DNA of 64,000 bases from Acidobacteriota bacterium (GTDB lineage Bacteria > Actinomycetota > Acidimicrobiia > Acidimicrobiales > Acidimicrobilacustridaceae): assembly GCA_018969405.1 (NCBI GenBank), contig JAGWYK010000004.1:1-64000 (forward strand). Direction: 5' to 3'. Under the pieces are notes generated by a model. That model searched no databases. It had not been told where the DNA came from and saw only the letters and a list, made by a program, of their open reading frames with translations. How positions within the stretch are numbered: position 1 is the stretch's first letter; each line of letters begins with the position of its first letter. Below, piece after piece: positions 15,556-24,870 of the stretch. The position numbers and the translations under genes are program-made.

Positions 15556-18500
15556 ATGGCGTTCGGCCCCGTACAACCCGATCTCGACCTTCCGTCGCTG
15601 GAATCCACCATCCTCGAGCGGTGGCGGGCTCAGGACATCGCCGGCGAGGCCCGGCGCCTGCGATCCGGCGGGGAACCCTGGGTCTTCTACGAGGGCCCGC
15701 CCACCGCCAACGGTCGACCGGGTCTCCACCATGTGTGGGCCCGGGTGTTCAAGGACATCTACCCCCGGTTCCAGACCATGCGGGGTCGCGATGTGCCCCG
15801 CAAGGGAGGCTGGGACTGCCACGGACTCCCGGTCGAGCTGGAGGTCGAGAAGGAACTCGGCCTGTCCACCAAGCAGGAGATCGAGGCCTTCGGGATCGCC
15901 GAGTTCAACCGCCGCTGCCGCGAGTCGGTGCAGCGCTACGTCACCGACTGGACCGCGCTCACCGAGCGATCCGGGGTCTGGATCGACACCGCCGATGCCT
16001 ACTGGACCCTCGACAACTCCTATGTCGAGTCGGTGTGGTGGCTGATCCGCCAGCTCTGGGACAAGGGTCTGCTCTACGAGGGACACAAGGTCTCGCCCTA
16101 CTGCGGCCGCTGCGGCACTGCGCTGTCGAGTCACGAGCTCGGCCAGCCCGATGTGTACCGAGATGTCGTCGACCCGTCGGTCTACGTCCGGTTCCCCCTC
16201 GTCGACCGCGAGGTCGATCTCATGGTCTGGACCACCACCCCCTGGACCCTCATCTCCAATGTGGCCGCCGCCGTGGGTCCCGACATCGACTACGTGCAGG
16301 TCCGGTCCACCGACGGCACCCGTGACCTCATCATGGCCGCCGCGCTGGCGCCGGACGAGGCCGAGGTCGTGGAGCGGTTCCGCGGGGTCGACCTCGTCGG
16401 ACTCCGCTACGAACGACCCTTCACCGACCTCGCCGTGCCCGCCGGGGCCGACGGCTGGCGCGTCGTCGGCGCCGAGTTCGTCACCACCGAGGACGGCTCG
16501 GGCATCGTGCATCTCGCCCCCGCCTTCGGCGAGGACGACGCCCGGGTCGGACGCGCCGAAGGCCTCCCGGTGCTCAATCCGGTGGACGCGGACGCCGCCT
16601 TCGACGCCTCGGTGCCGGCCTTCACCGGCCGGTTCGTCAAGGACGCCGATCGCGAGATCATCGAGACGCTGCGGGACCGCGGCCTGCTGGTGCGCGAGCA
16701 GGCCTACGAACACAGCTACCCCCACTGCTGGCGCTGCAGCACCCCGCTCATCTACTGGGCCAAGACCTCCTGGTTCGTGCGCACCTCGGAACATCGCGAC
16801 CTGCTCATGGCCCAGAACGACACCATCGGCTGGAGCCCGGAGTTCATCAAGCACGGCCGTTTCGGCAAGTGGTTGGAGGGCAACATCGACTGGGCTCTCT
16901 CCCGGGACCGCTACTGGGGCACTCCCCTGCCCATCTGGCGCTGTGATCAGGCCGGTCACGACCACTGCATCGGTTCGGTGGCCGAACTGTCGGAACTGAC
17001 CGGCCGCGACCTCGGCGAACTGGATCTGCACCGTCCCCACATCGACGACATCACCTTCCCCTGTCCCGTCGAGGACTGCACGGGCACCGCCATCCGGCTC
17101 GCCCCGGTGCTCGACGCCTGGTTCGACTCGGGATCCATGCCCTCGGCCCAGCAGCACTACCCCTTCGCCGACACCGAGCGATTCGATCGGGCCTTCCCCG
17201 CGGATTTCATCTGCGAGGCCATCGACCAGACCCGCGGGTGGTTCTACTCGCTGCTCGCCGTCAACTCCCTGGTGTTCGGCTCCACCCCCTATCGCAACGT
17301 GGTGTGTCTGGCGCTCATCGTCGACGAGAACGGGCAGAAGATGTCCAAGTCCCGCGGCAACGTGATCGCGCCGTTCGACATCTTCGACTCACTCGGCGCC
17401 GACGCACTGCGCTGGTACTTCTTCTCCTCGGGTCAGCCCTGGACCCCGCGTCGGGTGTTCCCCGACGGCATCCGCGAGGCCACCCGCCAGACCCTGCTCA
17501 CCCTCTGGAACGTGCATTCGTTCTTCGCCACCTACGCCGATCTCGACGGGTGGCGACCCACCGGCGAGCCGCAGCCAGCCACCCATGTGCTGGATCGCTG
17601 GGTGCTCTCCGAACTCGACGACACCATCGACACCGTCACATCGGCGCTGGACTCCTTCGACGCCCTCGGCGGCGCCACCCGCATCGCCCGATTCATCGAC
17701 GACCTCTCGAACTGGTACGTGCGCCGCAGCCGGCCACGGTTCTGGAAGGCCAGCGATGCCGGTGCCCACGCCACGCTGCACGAGTGTCTGGTGACCGTCT
17801 CCCGGCTCCTGGCCCCGTTCTGCCCGTTCCTCGCCGAGGAGATCCACACCACCCTCACCGGTGAGCGCTCGGTGCACCTGGTCGACTGGCCCACGGCTCA
17901 GGGCCGTCATGATCCCGCCCTCGCCGCCCAGATGGAGGCCGCCCGTCGACTCGTGGCCCTGGGACGCTCCGCCCGGACCGATGCCAAGGTCAAGGTGCGC
18001 CAACCGCTGCGGCGGGCCCTGCTGCTGCATCCCGACATCACCCTCGACGAGGACATCGACGCCGAGATCCGCTCCGAGCTGAACGTGCACGGCCTCGAGC
18101 GGCTCGACACCCTCTCCGGGCTGCTGCGCTGGAACGTCATCCCCAACTTCCGAGCGCTCGGGCCCCGACTGGGACCCCGGGTGAACGAGGTGAAGATGGC
18201 ACTGGCCGCCGCCGATGGTTCGGCTCTGCAGGCCCAGTTGGAGGCGGAGGGCTCCATCACCATCGCCGGCGAGCGGCTCGAGGCCTCCGAGGTCGAGGTG
18301 CGCGCCGAGCGACACGAGTCATTGGCGCTGGTCGAGGACAACGGCTGGGCCGTCGCTCTCGATCTCGAACTCGACGAGGATCTGCGGGCCGAGGGCATCG
18401 CCCGGGAACTGGTGCGGGCGCTCAACGACGCCCGCAAGAGCGGTGGCTTCGCCATCGCCGACCGCATCGCGGTGACCATCGATGCCGGACCCGATCTCCG

Positions 18501-18630
18501 CTCGGTGATCGACACCCATCACGACACCATCACCGCCGAGATCCTCGCCGTCTCCCTCGAGCCGGGAGAAGGCGATCGCAGCATCGAGGTCGACGGGGTC
18601 ACCGTGGCGGTGACCCTCCGCCTCGCCTAG
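15556..18630 (+). CDS. ileS: isoleucyl-tRNA synthetase
   Basis: 1024-residue class I synthetase charging tRNA-Ile. The HIGH-type signature appears as PGLHHVW (residues 56-61), in the [12 protein letters not shown] context usual in actinobacteria. KMSKSRGNV is at 595-603. The CP1 editing domain lies between ([10 protein letters not shown]-like [14 protein letters not shown], then [15 protein letters not shown]). [10 protein letters not shown] follows the first signature as expected. The C-terminal 300 residues are the anticodon-binding domain. The ATG 15556 begins [16 protein letters not shown], which is where homologues start. The frame is open further upstream only because it runs antisense to the Lys-rich repeats. 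The stop overlaps the divIVA-like stop by 4 bases. Confidence 0.97.
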   Translation: MAFGPVQPDLDLPSLESTILERWRAQDIAGEARRLRSGGEPWVFYEGPPTANGRPGLHHVWARVFKDIYPRFQTMRGRDVPRKGGWDCHGLPVELEVEKELGLSTKQEIEAFGIAEFNRRCRESVQRYVTDWTALTERSGVWIDTADAYWTLDNSYVESVWWLIRQLWDKGLLYEGHKVSPYCGRCGTALSSHELGQPDVYRDVVDPSVYVRFPLVDREVDLMVWTTTPWTLISNVAAAVGPDIDYVQVRSTDGTRDLIMAAALAPDEAEVVERFRGVDLVGLRYERPFTDLAVPAGADGWRVVGAEFVTTEDGSGIVHLAPAFGEDDARVGRAEGLPVLNPVDADAAFDASVPAFTGRFVKDADREIIETLRDRGLLVREQAYEHSYPHCWRCSTPLIYWAKTSWFVRTSEHRDLLMAQNDTIGWSPEFIKHGRFGKWLEGNIDWALSRDRYWGTPLPIWRCDQAGHDHCIGSVAELSELTGRDLGELDLHRPHIDDITFPCPVEDCTGTAIRLAPVLDAWFDSGSMPSAQQHYPFADTERFDRAFPADFICEAIDQTRGWFYSLLAVNSLVFGSTPYRNVVCLALIVDENGQKMSKSRGNVIAPFDIFDSLGADALRWYFFSSGQPWTPRRVFPDGIREATRQTLLTLWNVHSFFATYADLDGWRPTGEPQPATHVLDRWVLSELDDTIDTVTSALDSFDALGGATRIARFIDDLSNWYVRRSRPRFWKASDAGAHATLHECLVTVSRLLAPFCPFLAEEIHTTLTGERSVHLVDWPTAQGRHDPALAAQMEAARRLVALGRSARTDAKVKVRQPLRRALLLHPDITLDEDIDAEIRSELNVHGLERLDTLSGLLRWNVIPNFRALGPRLGPRVNEVKMALAAADGSALQAQLEAEGSITIAGERLEASEVEVRAERHESLALVEDNGWAVALDLELDEDLRAEGIARELVRALNDARKSGGFAIADRIAVTIDAGPDLRSVIDTHHDTITAEILAVSLEPGEGDRSIEVDGVTVAVTLRLA

Positions 18631-19559
18631 CGCCCGAAGCGATCGTCGTCGTCGAAGTCGGCGTCGAAGAACCGACGCATGGCCTCATCGGCGGCGTCGT
18701 CCTCATCCCCGAAGAGTCGGTCCTCGGTCTGTTCCACATCGAAGATCGTCGTCGGCCGGATCGGCGCGGGGACCTCCTCGGCGGCCGACGCCGCCGCCGG
18801 CTCCTCGGAGTCGCCCACGACGAGTTCGGGATCCTCCGCCGGGTCGGCGGTGTCCGCCTCGGCGCCGACCACCGGCACGGCCATGGTCGGGAGATCGCTC
18901 GAGGGCACCGTCCCGAACTCGTCGGAGGCATCCACTGCGTCCTCCTCCGTGGCGTCCGCCCCGACCGGGATCGGGGCCACGCGCAATGCGCTGGGATCGT
19001 CGAGCATGGCCGAGATGAGCGCGAGATCGGCGGCGAGCACGGCCCGCTGCTCGTCCATGAACACCGACAGTGCATCGATCTCGGCGGAGATCCGACGACG
19101 GCGATCATCGAGATCGGCGATGGAGGCCTCGGCCCGGGCCTGAGCCGCAGCGAGGATGCTCGAGGATTCGGCCTCGGCATCGGTCACCAGGCGGGCGGCC
19201 GCGGCGCGGGCATCGGCGAGCACGGCATCGGCGGTGCGCTGGGCCAGCGCCAGCACCGACGCCGCCTGCTCCGCCTCGATCTCCGGCGAGGGCGCAGGAG
19301 GCGCAACGGGGGCGGCGTTCTCGAGCTCGGTGATGCGGACCTGCAGCGCCGACTGGGCGCGCACCGCATCTGCGGCCCGACGCTCGGCGGCTTCGGCCGC
19401 CGCGGAGGACTGACGCAGCCGCTCCTGCATCTGCCCGACGGCGACGGCGATGCGCTCGAGGAGCTCATCGACCTGTCCGGGGTCGTACCCCTTGCGGACG
19501 ACGTCGAAGGTGATGTCGGTCAGCAGTTGCGGCGAGGGCTGTGCGTTGGTGTCGTCCAT
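18627..19559 (-). CDS. DivIVA-domain coiled-coil protein
   Basis: 310 residues. The N-terminal DivIVA-like motif ITFDVVRKGYDPGQVDELLERI (from about residue 16) precedes a long coiled coil (about 35-175, Ala/Glu/Arg-rich). The C-terminal half is acidic and disordered, ending in a run of Asp ([14 protein letters not shown]). DivIVA/Wag31 proteins mark curved membrane at poles and septa and direct peptidoglycan synthesis. The usual N-terminal membrane-binding hook sequence is less conserved here, so a Wag31 paralogue is possible. It sits at the end of the dcw cluster like wag31 of mycobacteria, but with its own TACCAT hexamer 7 bases before the ATG, so it can be transcribed separately. Confidence 0.8.
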   Translation of the reverse strand: MDDTNAQPSPQLLTDITFDVVRKGYDPGQVDELLERIAVAVGQMQERLRQSSAAAEAAERRAADAVRAQSALQVRITELENAAPVAPPAPSPEIEAEQAASVLALAQRTADAVLADARAAAARLVTDAEAESSSILAAAQARAEASIADLDDRRRRISAEIDALSVFMDEQRAVLAADLALISAMLDDPSALRVAPIPVGADATEEDAVDASDEFGTVPSSDLPTMAVPVVGAEADTADPAEDPELVVGDSEEPAAASAAEEVPAPIRPTTIFDVEQTEDRLFGDEDDAADEAMRRFFDADFDDDDRFGR

Positions 19560-19566
19560 GGCGACG

Positions 19567-19572
19567 ATGGTA
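19567..19572 (-). promoter_or_regulatory. -10 hexamer TACCAT, leaderless-type start
   Basis: On the minus strand, TACCAT then 7 bases then the ATG at 19559. Confidence 0.45.
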
Positions 19573-19626
19573 CCCGCCGCCTCCCTGGCCCCTGTGGTAC
19601 CTCTCGGAGCTGCACAGGGTGCTGGA

Positions 19627-19887
19627 TCAGTTCGGCAGCACCTGCAGAAGGACCTCGATCACGAGGAAGACGATGAGCGGCGAGAGATCCAGTCCGATGC
19701 CACCGAGACGCACACCGGGGATGAGCCGGCGGATGGGTCCGAGCACCGGTTCGGTGATGCGCTGGAGCACGAGTCGGATGGTGTCGAGCGCGCCGGGGCC
19801 GCTCGGAGGGAACCAGCTCAGCACGATGTGCGCCAGGAGCGCGAACAGGAACGCGTTGAGCAGCAGGTGGACGAGCGACCAGATCAC
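19627..19887 (-). CDS. YggT family membrane protein
   Basis: 86-residue membrane protein with two helices (VHLLLNAFLFALLAHIVLSWF and LSPLIVFLVIEVLLQVL) flanking the conserved loop ITEPVLGPIRRLIPGVRLGGIGLDLSP. The loop is the YggT signature (P-x-R-R-x-x-P, then G-x-D-x-S-P). YggT proteins are encoded beside sepF in actinobacteria and cyanobacteria and are implicated in division or osmotic tolerance, without a known biochemical activity. The start is GTG 19887, 9 bases after the sepF stop, so it is co-transcribed. Confidence 0.93.
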   Translation of the reverse strand: MIWSLVHLLLNAFLFALLAHIVLSWFPPSGPGALDTIRLVLQRITEPVLGPIRRLIPGVRLGGIGLDLSPLIVFLVIEVLLQVLPN

Positions 19888-19896
19888 GGGGCGGGG

Positions 19897-20472
19897 TCAG
19901 TCCTCGGGGGTGGCGTTGATGAGGCGTCGACGCTCATCAGCGGGCACCTCGACGCCGATCGGCGAGAGCAGGAACAGCCCGTTGTCGAGCTTCTCCATCT
20001 CCCCACCGATGCCGTAACACATGCCGCTGAGGAAGTCGATGAGACGACGGGAGAGCTCACGATCGGCGCTGGTCATGTCGACGGCGACGGCCTGACCGGC
20101 CTTGAACTTGTCCGCCACCTCCTGCACCATCCCGAAACTGGTCGGGGTGACCCGATGGGCCCGAGCGTTGCTGCGCTGCGGGACGGCGCGCACACGGGGC
20201 TTGGACGGGTCCTCGGCGCCGATCGGCACCGGCCGCACCGAGGCTCCCTCGATCGGGTCGGGCGGGGTGGAGTAGATCGGGGCCTGCGCCGGGGGTCGCG
20301 CCGCCGGAGCCGCCGGTCGGGCCGGGGCCGCCGGCCGAGCTGCGGCCGGCCGGGCCATCGGAGCGGTGGGCTCGGGGGCTGCGGTGTGATCCGCACGAGC
20401 GGCGTAGTCGTCGTACTCCTCGTCGGGACCGAGGCCGAGATAGACCATCGCCCGTCGCCACACTGTCGTCAT
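19897..20472 (-). CDS. sepF: cell division protein SepF
   Basis: 191 residues. The N-terminal amphipathic membrane-targeting helix is MTTVWRRAMVYLGLG. A Pro/Ala-rich disordered linker (about residues 20-90) leads to the SepF core, from RVRAVPQRSNARAHRVTPTSF through QAVAVDMTSADRELSRRLIDFLSGMCYGIGGEMEKL to NGLFLLSP. SepF binds the C-terminal tail of FtsZ and tethers the Z-ring to the membrane, replacing FtsA, which is absent here as in other actinobacteria. GGAGG lies 7 bases before the ATG. It is separated by 92 bases from the PLPBP gene upstream and by 9 from yggT. Confidence 0.96.
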   Translation of the reverse strand: MTTVWRRAMVYLGLGPDEEYDDYAARADHTAAPEPTAPMARPAAARPAAPARPAAPAARPPAQAPIYSTPPDPIEGASVRPVPIGAEDPSKPRVRAVPQRSNARAHRVTPTSFGMVQEVADKFKAGQAVAVDMTSADRELSRRLIDFLSGMCYGIGGEMEKLDNGLFLLSPIGVEVPADERRRLINATPED

Positions 20473-20564
20473 GAGAGATCCTCCGTCATCGGTGGCACAG
20501 AGCCGCCACCGGTCGTCGTGGGGTCAAGGGTAGTGGGTCGGCGCCGGGATGTCCGACGCCGCCC

Positions 20565-21218
20565 TCAGCGGGCGGGGCGGGGTCCGAACAGGGCGCCGCC
20601 CACCCTGATCATGGTCGAACCCTCCTGCAGCGCCACCTCCAGATCGGCGGTCATACCGATCGAACGGCAGGGCAGCGCCAGCTGATCGGCCAGGGCCACC
20701 AGCGCCCGGAACCCGGACCGGGCCTGCTCGGGGACCCCCTCGGGACCCACACCCATCAACCCCTCCACCAGCAGCCCCGCCTCCCCGGCCCGTTCGACCA
20801 GCGCCGGGATCTCGGCCAGCGCAGCGCCGCCCTTCTGCGACTCCCCCGAGAGGTTGGCCTGGACCAGGATGCGCGCACCGGGGGCGCGTCGGGCGATCTC
20901 GTCGATCAGTTCGGCCCGATCGACGCTCTGCCACAGGTCGATCACCGGCGCGAGGCTGCGGACCTTGTTGCGCTGCAGTCGACCGAGGAAGTGCCATTCG
21001 GCGGCCGCATCGGCCGGCAGGGCGCCGGCCTTGGCCAGCAGCTCCTGGGCGTAGTTCTCACCGACGCAGGACAGACCACAGCGCAGTGCGGCGAGGACGG
21101 CGTCGAGCCCGAAGCCCTTGGTCACCGCCACGATCGTGACGTTGCGTCCGTCAGCGATCCGATCGATGCGGTCGCGCAGCGCGGTGACGCGCTCCTCGAC
21201 CAGGGCGGGATCGATCAT
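20565..21218 (-). CDS. PLP homeostasis protein (YggS/PROSC family)
   Basis: 217 residues with the alanine-racemase-like barrel fold. The PLP lysine is in IVAVTKGFG (near residue 35). GENYAQEL, WHFLGRLQRNKVRSL and the late SIGMTADLEVALQEGSTMIRVGGALFG are diagnostic of the YggS/PLPBP family. These proteins bind pyridoxal phosphate and buffer its level; they have no known enzymatic activity. ATG 21218 is used with GGGAG 7 bases upstream; the frame is open to 21254, which would overlap pgeF. The gene order ftsZ-pgeF-PLPBP-sepF is the standard actinobacterial order. Confidence 0.95.
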   Translation of the reverse strand: MIDPALVEERVTALRDRIDRIADGRNVTIVAVTKGFGLDAVLAALRCGLSCVGENYAQELLAKAGALPADAAAEWHFLGRLQRNKVRSLAPVIDLWQSVDRAELIDEIARRAPGARILVQANLSGESQKGGAALAEIPALVERAGEAGLLVEGLMGVGPEGVPEQARSGFRALVALADQLALPCRSIGMTADLEVALQEGSTMIRVGGALFGPRPAR

Positions 21219-21238
21219 CGGTGTGCTCCCGGGTCCGT

Positions 21239-21931
21239 TCACGGTTCGCTCCACACCACCAGCGCCTGCCGCGCTGTGTCGCTGCGGATCCGGTGCGACC
21301 AGAACTGCTCGGCCTCACACCCCGTGCAGCGATCGTCGATGTCGACCGCCATCACCCCGGCCTGGTCGAGGCGACCGGCGACCGCGGCGCGCACGTCGAG
21401 CGCCGGTGCCCCCGTGGCGGTGGCGGCGACGACGGAGTCACCCAGCTCGGCGCGCAGCTCGGCGAGATCATCGGAACCGAACTCGTAGCACTCCGGACCG
21501 ATCGATGGACCGGTGGCCGCCCGGATCGTCGTGGCCCCCAGCGACCGCATGGTGGTGATCGCCGCGCCGATGACATCGACCAGCAGACCGCGCCATCCGG
21601 CGTGGACCACACCGATGACACCCTCGGGAGCCCACAGCGCCACCGTGGCGCAGTCGGCGCTGTGGGCGGCGATGGCCACATCGCTGCGGAGGGTGACGAT
21701 GGCATCGGCCTCGGTGCCGTTGGCGGTGGTGACATCGCTGTCGGCGTCGATCACGAGCACCCCGGCGCCGTGCACCTGTCGGGTCCAGACCCAGGGCCGA
21801 TCGACGATGGCGCGGCGACGCCGCTCGAGCTGGTCGGGGTCGGTCGAGATGGCCAGATCACCGTCGCGGCGATCGGTGACCAGCACGCAGACGCGGCGAT
21901 CCGCCCCGAGCGGGGCGGATCGGAGACGCAT
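21239..21931 (-). CDS. pgeF: PgeF/YfiH multicopper-fold purine nucleosidase family protein
   Basis: 230 residues of the DUF152 'laccase-domain' family. The metal site is formed by His of RQVHGAGVL, the Cys in HSADCATVALW and His of GVVHAGWRGL. PgeF edits misincorporated L-Ser in peptidoglycan precursors in E. coli, and homologues phosphorolyse or deaminate purine nucleosides. Its location one gene from ftsZ fits a cell-wall quality role (inference). It is 20 bases downstream of ftsZ and 20 upstream of the PLPBP gene, and clearly in the operon. Confidence 0.93.
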   Translation of the reverse strand: MRLRSAPLGADRRVCVLVTDRRDGDLAISTDPDQLERRRRAIVDRPWVWTRQVHGAGVLVIDADSDVTTANGTEADAIVTLRSDVAIAAHSADCATVALWAPEGVIGVVHAGWRGLLVDVIGAAITTMRSLGATTIRAATGPSIGPECYEFGSDDLAELRAELGDSVVAATATGAPALDVRAAVAGRLDQAGVMAVDIDDRCTGCEAEQFWSHRIRSDTARQALVVWSEP

Positions 21932-21951
21932 CGGGCTGCGGCCCGCCGGGA

Positions 21952-23034
21952 CTACTTCAGGAACGACGGGACGTCGAAGTCGTCGTCGCCACCGTCGTCG
22001 GTGTCGGAATCCGCACCGCCGAAGACATCGCGCACACCCTCGTTCGCCGCCGAGCGTGCCCGGCCGGAGGACTTGGGATCACCGTCCCATCGATCGAAGC
22101 CGGCGGCGATGACGGTGACCCGGACCTCGTCGCCCATGCTGTCGTCGATGACGGTGCCGAAGATGATGTTGGCATCGGCGTGGGCCACACCATGGATGAT
22201 CTCGGCCGCCTCGTTGACCTCGAACAGACCGAGGTCGCTGCCACCGGCGATGGTGAGCAGGATGCCCCGGGCACCCTCGATGGAGGCCTCCAGCAGGGGC
22301 GAGGAGATGGCGGCGCGGGCGGCGGCCAGGGCACGGCCCTCGCCGGAGCCGTAGCCGATGCCCATGAGCGCCGAACCGGCGTCGCTCATGATCATCTTGA
22401 CGTCGGCGAAGTCGGTGTTGATGAGACCCGGAGTGGTGATGAGGTCGGTGATGCCCTGCACGCCCTGCAGCAGCACCTCGTCGGCCATCTTGAACGCGTT
22501 GAGAACCGAGGTCTTGTCGTTGGAGACCGTGAGGAGGCGATCGTTCGGGATGACGATCAGGGTGTCGACCTTCTCCTTGAGGGTCTTGATGCCGGTCTCG
22601 GCCTGGGTGGACCGGCGCTTGCCCTCGAAGGCGAACGGGCGGGTGACCACACCGATGGTGAGGGCACCGAGACCCTTGGCGATCTGGGCGATGACGGGGG
22701 CCGCACCGGTTCCGGTGCCACCGCCCTTGCCGGCGGTGATGAAGACCATGTCGGCCCCCTTGAGGGCCTCCTCGATCTCCTCGCTGTGCGACTCGGCGGC
22801 CGCCTTGCCGATCTCGGGATCGGAACCGGCGCCGAGGCCGCGGGTGATCTCGCGGCCGATGTCGAGCTTGATGTCGGCATCGCTCATGAGCAGCGCCTGG
22901 GCATCGGTGTTGACGGCGATGAACTCGACGCCCTTGAGGCCGGCGTCGATCATCCGGTTGACGGCGTTGACACCGCCGCCGCCGACACCGACGACCTTGA
23001 TCACCGCGAGGTAGTTCTGCGGGCTGCCTGCCAT
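21952..23034 (-). CDS. ftsZ: cell division GTPase FtsZ
   Basis: 360 residues. The tubulin signature GGGTGTG is at 104-110, preceded by the nucleotide loop [13 protein letters not shown] and followed by the T7-loop segment ([22 protein letters not shown]) that completes GTP hydrolysis in the neighbouring subunit. A short acidic linker ([21 protein letters not shown]) ends in the conserved tail that binds SepF and FtsW. It polymerises into the Z-ring at the division site. A Shine-Dalgarno AAGGAGA lies about 6 bases before the ATG. The 118-base gap to ftsQ could contain its own promoter, but I see no convincing -35/-10 pair. Confidence 0.98.
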   Translation of the reverse strand: MAGSPQNYLAVIKVVGVGGGGVNAVNRMIDAGLKGVEFIAVNTDAQALLMSDADIKLDIGREITRGLGAGSDPEIGKAAAESHSEEIEEALKGADMVFITAGKGGGTGTGAAPVIAQIAKGLGALTIGVVTRPFAFEGKRRSTQAETGIKTLKEKVDTLIVIPNDRLLTVSNDKTSVLNAFKMADEVLLQGVQGITDLITTPGLINTDFADVKMIMSDAGSALMGIGYGSGEGRALAAARAAISSPLLEASIEGARGILLTIAGGSDLGLFEVNEAAEIIHGVAHADANIIFGTVIDDSMGDEVRVTVIAAGFDRWDGDPKSSGRARSAANEGVRDVFGGADSDTDDGGDDDFDVPSFLK

Positions 23035-23152
23035 GGAGGCTCTCCTTCAGGGTGGAGTTCGAGACTGCGAGTGGAACGAGGTGGGAGCGGACGGGACCGG
23101 AGCAGGGCGTCGGGGCCGATCCCGGCCTTCTGCAGGCGAGGTTACCCCACCG

Positions 23153-23923
23153 CTACCCGCAGATCGGGGTTCTCGTGACCACGGGGGTGTCGGGGGTGAT
23201 GACACGGATCGTGCACAGGTCGCGCTGATCGACCTGACCCATCACGGTGGTGAGGGCGGCGACCTTCTCGACCAGCGCCGAGGCCGGCCCGAACTCGACG
23301 GTGCCCTGAGGGCGCAGTCGGAGCCGGAGTGCGCCGGTGTCATCGCTCTCCACCGTCTCGACCCGCGAACGGACCCCGGGCGGCAGGAGCGAGGCGAGCG
23401 TCAACGAGCCCTCCGAGACGCCGCTGATGCGGGGCAGTCCCTCGGCGGCGGACGGGCCGAGGATGGTTCCGCTGACATCGACGAGCTGGGGCTGGCCATC
23501 GGCGTCGAGCACCGTGCCGACGGGCACCCGCTCCACGATGGTGATGGTGACGTCACCCTGCCAGGTCCGACTGACCCGGGCCGAGGCGATCCAGGGTTCG
23601 GATCGGAGCCGTCGGGAGATGGCGCCGGTGTCGACATCGAGCAGCGGCTCACCCGGGGCGACTCCAGCGGCCGCCACCACCTCATCGACGCTCAGCCGGC
23701 CCGCACCGACCACGGTGATGCGATCGACGTCGAACAGTGCGGTGCGCGACAGCGCCCAGGCGCCGACGAGCAGCGCCGCCAGCACCCCCAGAACCCCCAG
23801 AATCCGCAGGCGTCGCCGGTTCCGCTCACTGCGCACCGAGTCGCGACGCGCCGCGATGCGCGGATCGACGTCTGTGGCGTCGCCGCGACGGGGGCCGGTG
23901 CGCTCGAGCAGCCGCATGGTCAC
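23153..23923 (-). CDS. ftsQ: cell division protein FtsQ
   Basis: 256 residues: a basic cytoplasmic N-terminus, one membrane helix (ILGVLGVLAALLVGAWAL, about 41-58), then the POTRA domain (LFDVDRITVVGAGRLSVDEVVAAAGV) and the FtsQ beta domain (ARVSRTWQGDVTITIVERVPVG). It links early Z-ring proteins to the septal synthase complex FtsBL-FtsWI. GTG 23923 overlaps the murB stop by 4 bases (GTGA); ATG 23917 is two codons in. The gene ends 118 bases before ftsZ. Confidence 0.93.
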   Translation of the reverse strand: MTMRLLERTGPRRGDATDVDPRIAARRDSVRSERNRRRLRILGVLGVLAALLVGAWALSRTALFDVDRITVVGAGRLSVDEVVAAAGVAPGEPLLDVDTGAISRRLRSEPWIASARVSRTWQGDVTITIVERVPVGTVLDADGQPQLVDVSGTILGPSAAEGLPRISGVSEGSLTLASLLPPGVRSRVETVESDDTGALRLRLRPQGTVEFGPASALVEKVAALTTVMGQVDQRDLCTIRVITPDTPVVTRTPICG

Positions 23924-24870
23924 GGGTGGACCCCTGCGGCGGCGGCCACCTCGGGGGCGAAGCCGATCAGATGGGTCTCAGCGCGCAGATCGACCCCGGA
24001 GGCCTCGAGGACCCGTGCCCGCACCTCGGTCATCACCGCCACGATGTCATCGGCCCGACCCTCGGCGTCGGCCTGGATGAAGTTGGCGTGTTTGGTGGAG
24101 ACCTCGGCGGTGCCGATGCGCAGGCCCTTCAGCCCGAGGGCATCGATCAGTCGGCCGGCGCTGTCGCCAACCGGATTGGTGAACACCGACCCGGCGTTCG
24201 CTCCCCCGGGCTGATGATCACGTCGCCACCGGACGATCTCGGCCAGCGTCGCCTCGCCGGTGGCCCGGTCACCACGGGCGAGCTGCAGCCGGCACTCGAC
24301 CACGACCTGCTCGGATCGGATCGCCGAGCGCCGATACCCGAACTCGAGCGCAGCAGGGTCCATCTCGGAATCTTCACCGCTGCGCAGATCGATGACGTGG
24401 ACCCCCCGCACCGACGCCGCCATGTCGGAACCATGACCACCGGCGTTCATGCGCACGGCGCCCCCGATGGTGCCGGGGACCCCGACCGCCCATTCGAACC
24501 CCGTCAGTCCGGCGGCGACGCTGCGCCGGGCCACCACCGGCAGCGCCGCCGCTCCACCGGCGCGCAGGATCTCGCCCTCGGGGACCATCGTGGCGAGTCC
24601 CTCGCCGAGCCGGACGGCGAGGCCACCGAATCCGGCATCCGCGACGAGCAGATTGGAGCCGCGACCCACGATGAGCAGTTCGATCTGCGGCGCCTCCTCG
24701 GCGACGGCGGCGCCGAGCCGACGGAGGTCGTCGACGCTCTCGACCTCGGCCAGCAGCGCGGCGGATCCGCCGACGCGATAGGTGGTGAGCACGCCGATCG
24801 ATGCCGAGCGGTGGAGCCGGGGACCGAGCTCGCGCTCGAGACGGGTGGCCAGACGATCGAGGGCGGTCAT
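23920..24870 (-). CDS. murB: UDP-N-acetylenolpyruvoylglucosamine reductase MurB
   Basis: 316-residue FAD enzyme reducing the enolpyruvyl group to give UDP-MurNAc. The FAD-binding segment TTYRVGGSAALLAEVES-like (LTTYRVGGSAALL) is near residue 28. LIVGRGSNLLVADAGF and GVPGTIGGAVRMNAGGHG follow, then the C-terminal NPVGDSAGRLIDALGLKGLRIG and STKHANF. Its position between murC and ftsQ is unlike mycobacteria, where murB lies elsewhere, but common in other phyla. The ATG overlaps the murC stop by 4 bases (ATGA). Confidence 0.96.
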   Translation of the reverse strand: MTALDRLATRLERELGPRLHRSASIGVLTTYRVGGSAALLAEVESVDDLRRLGAAVAEEAPQIELLIVGRGSNLLVADAGFGGLAVRLGEGLATMVPEGEILRAGGAAALPVVARRSVAAGLTGFEWAVGVPGTIGGAVRMNAGGHGSDMAASVRGVHVIDLRSGEDSEMDPAALEFGYRRSAIRSEQVVVECRLQLARGDRATGEATLAEIVRWRRDHQPGGANAGSVFTNPVGDSAGRLIDALGLKGLRIGTAEVSTKHANFIQADAEGRADDIVAVMTEVRARVLEASGVDLRAETHLIGFAPEVAAAAGVHP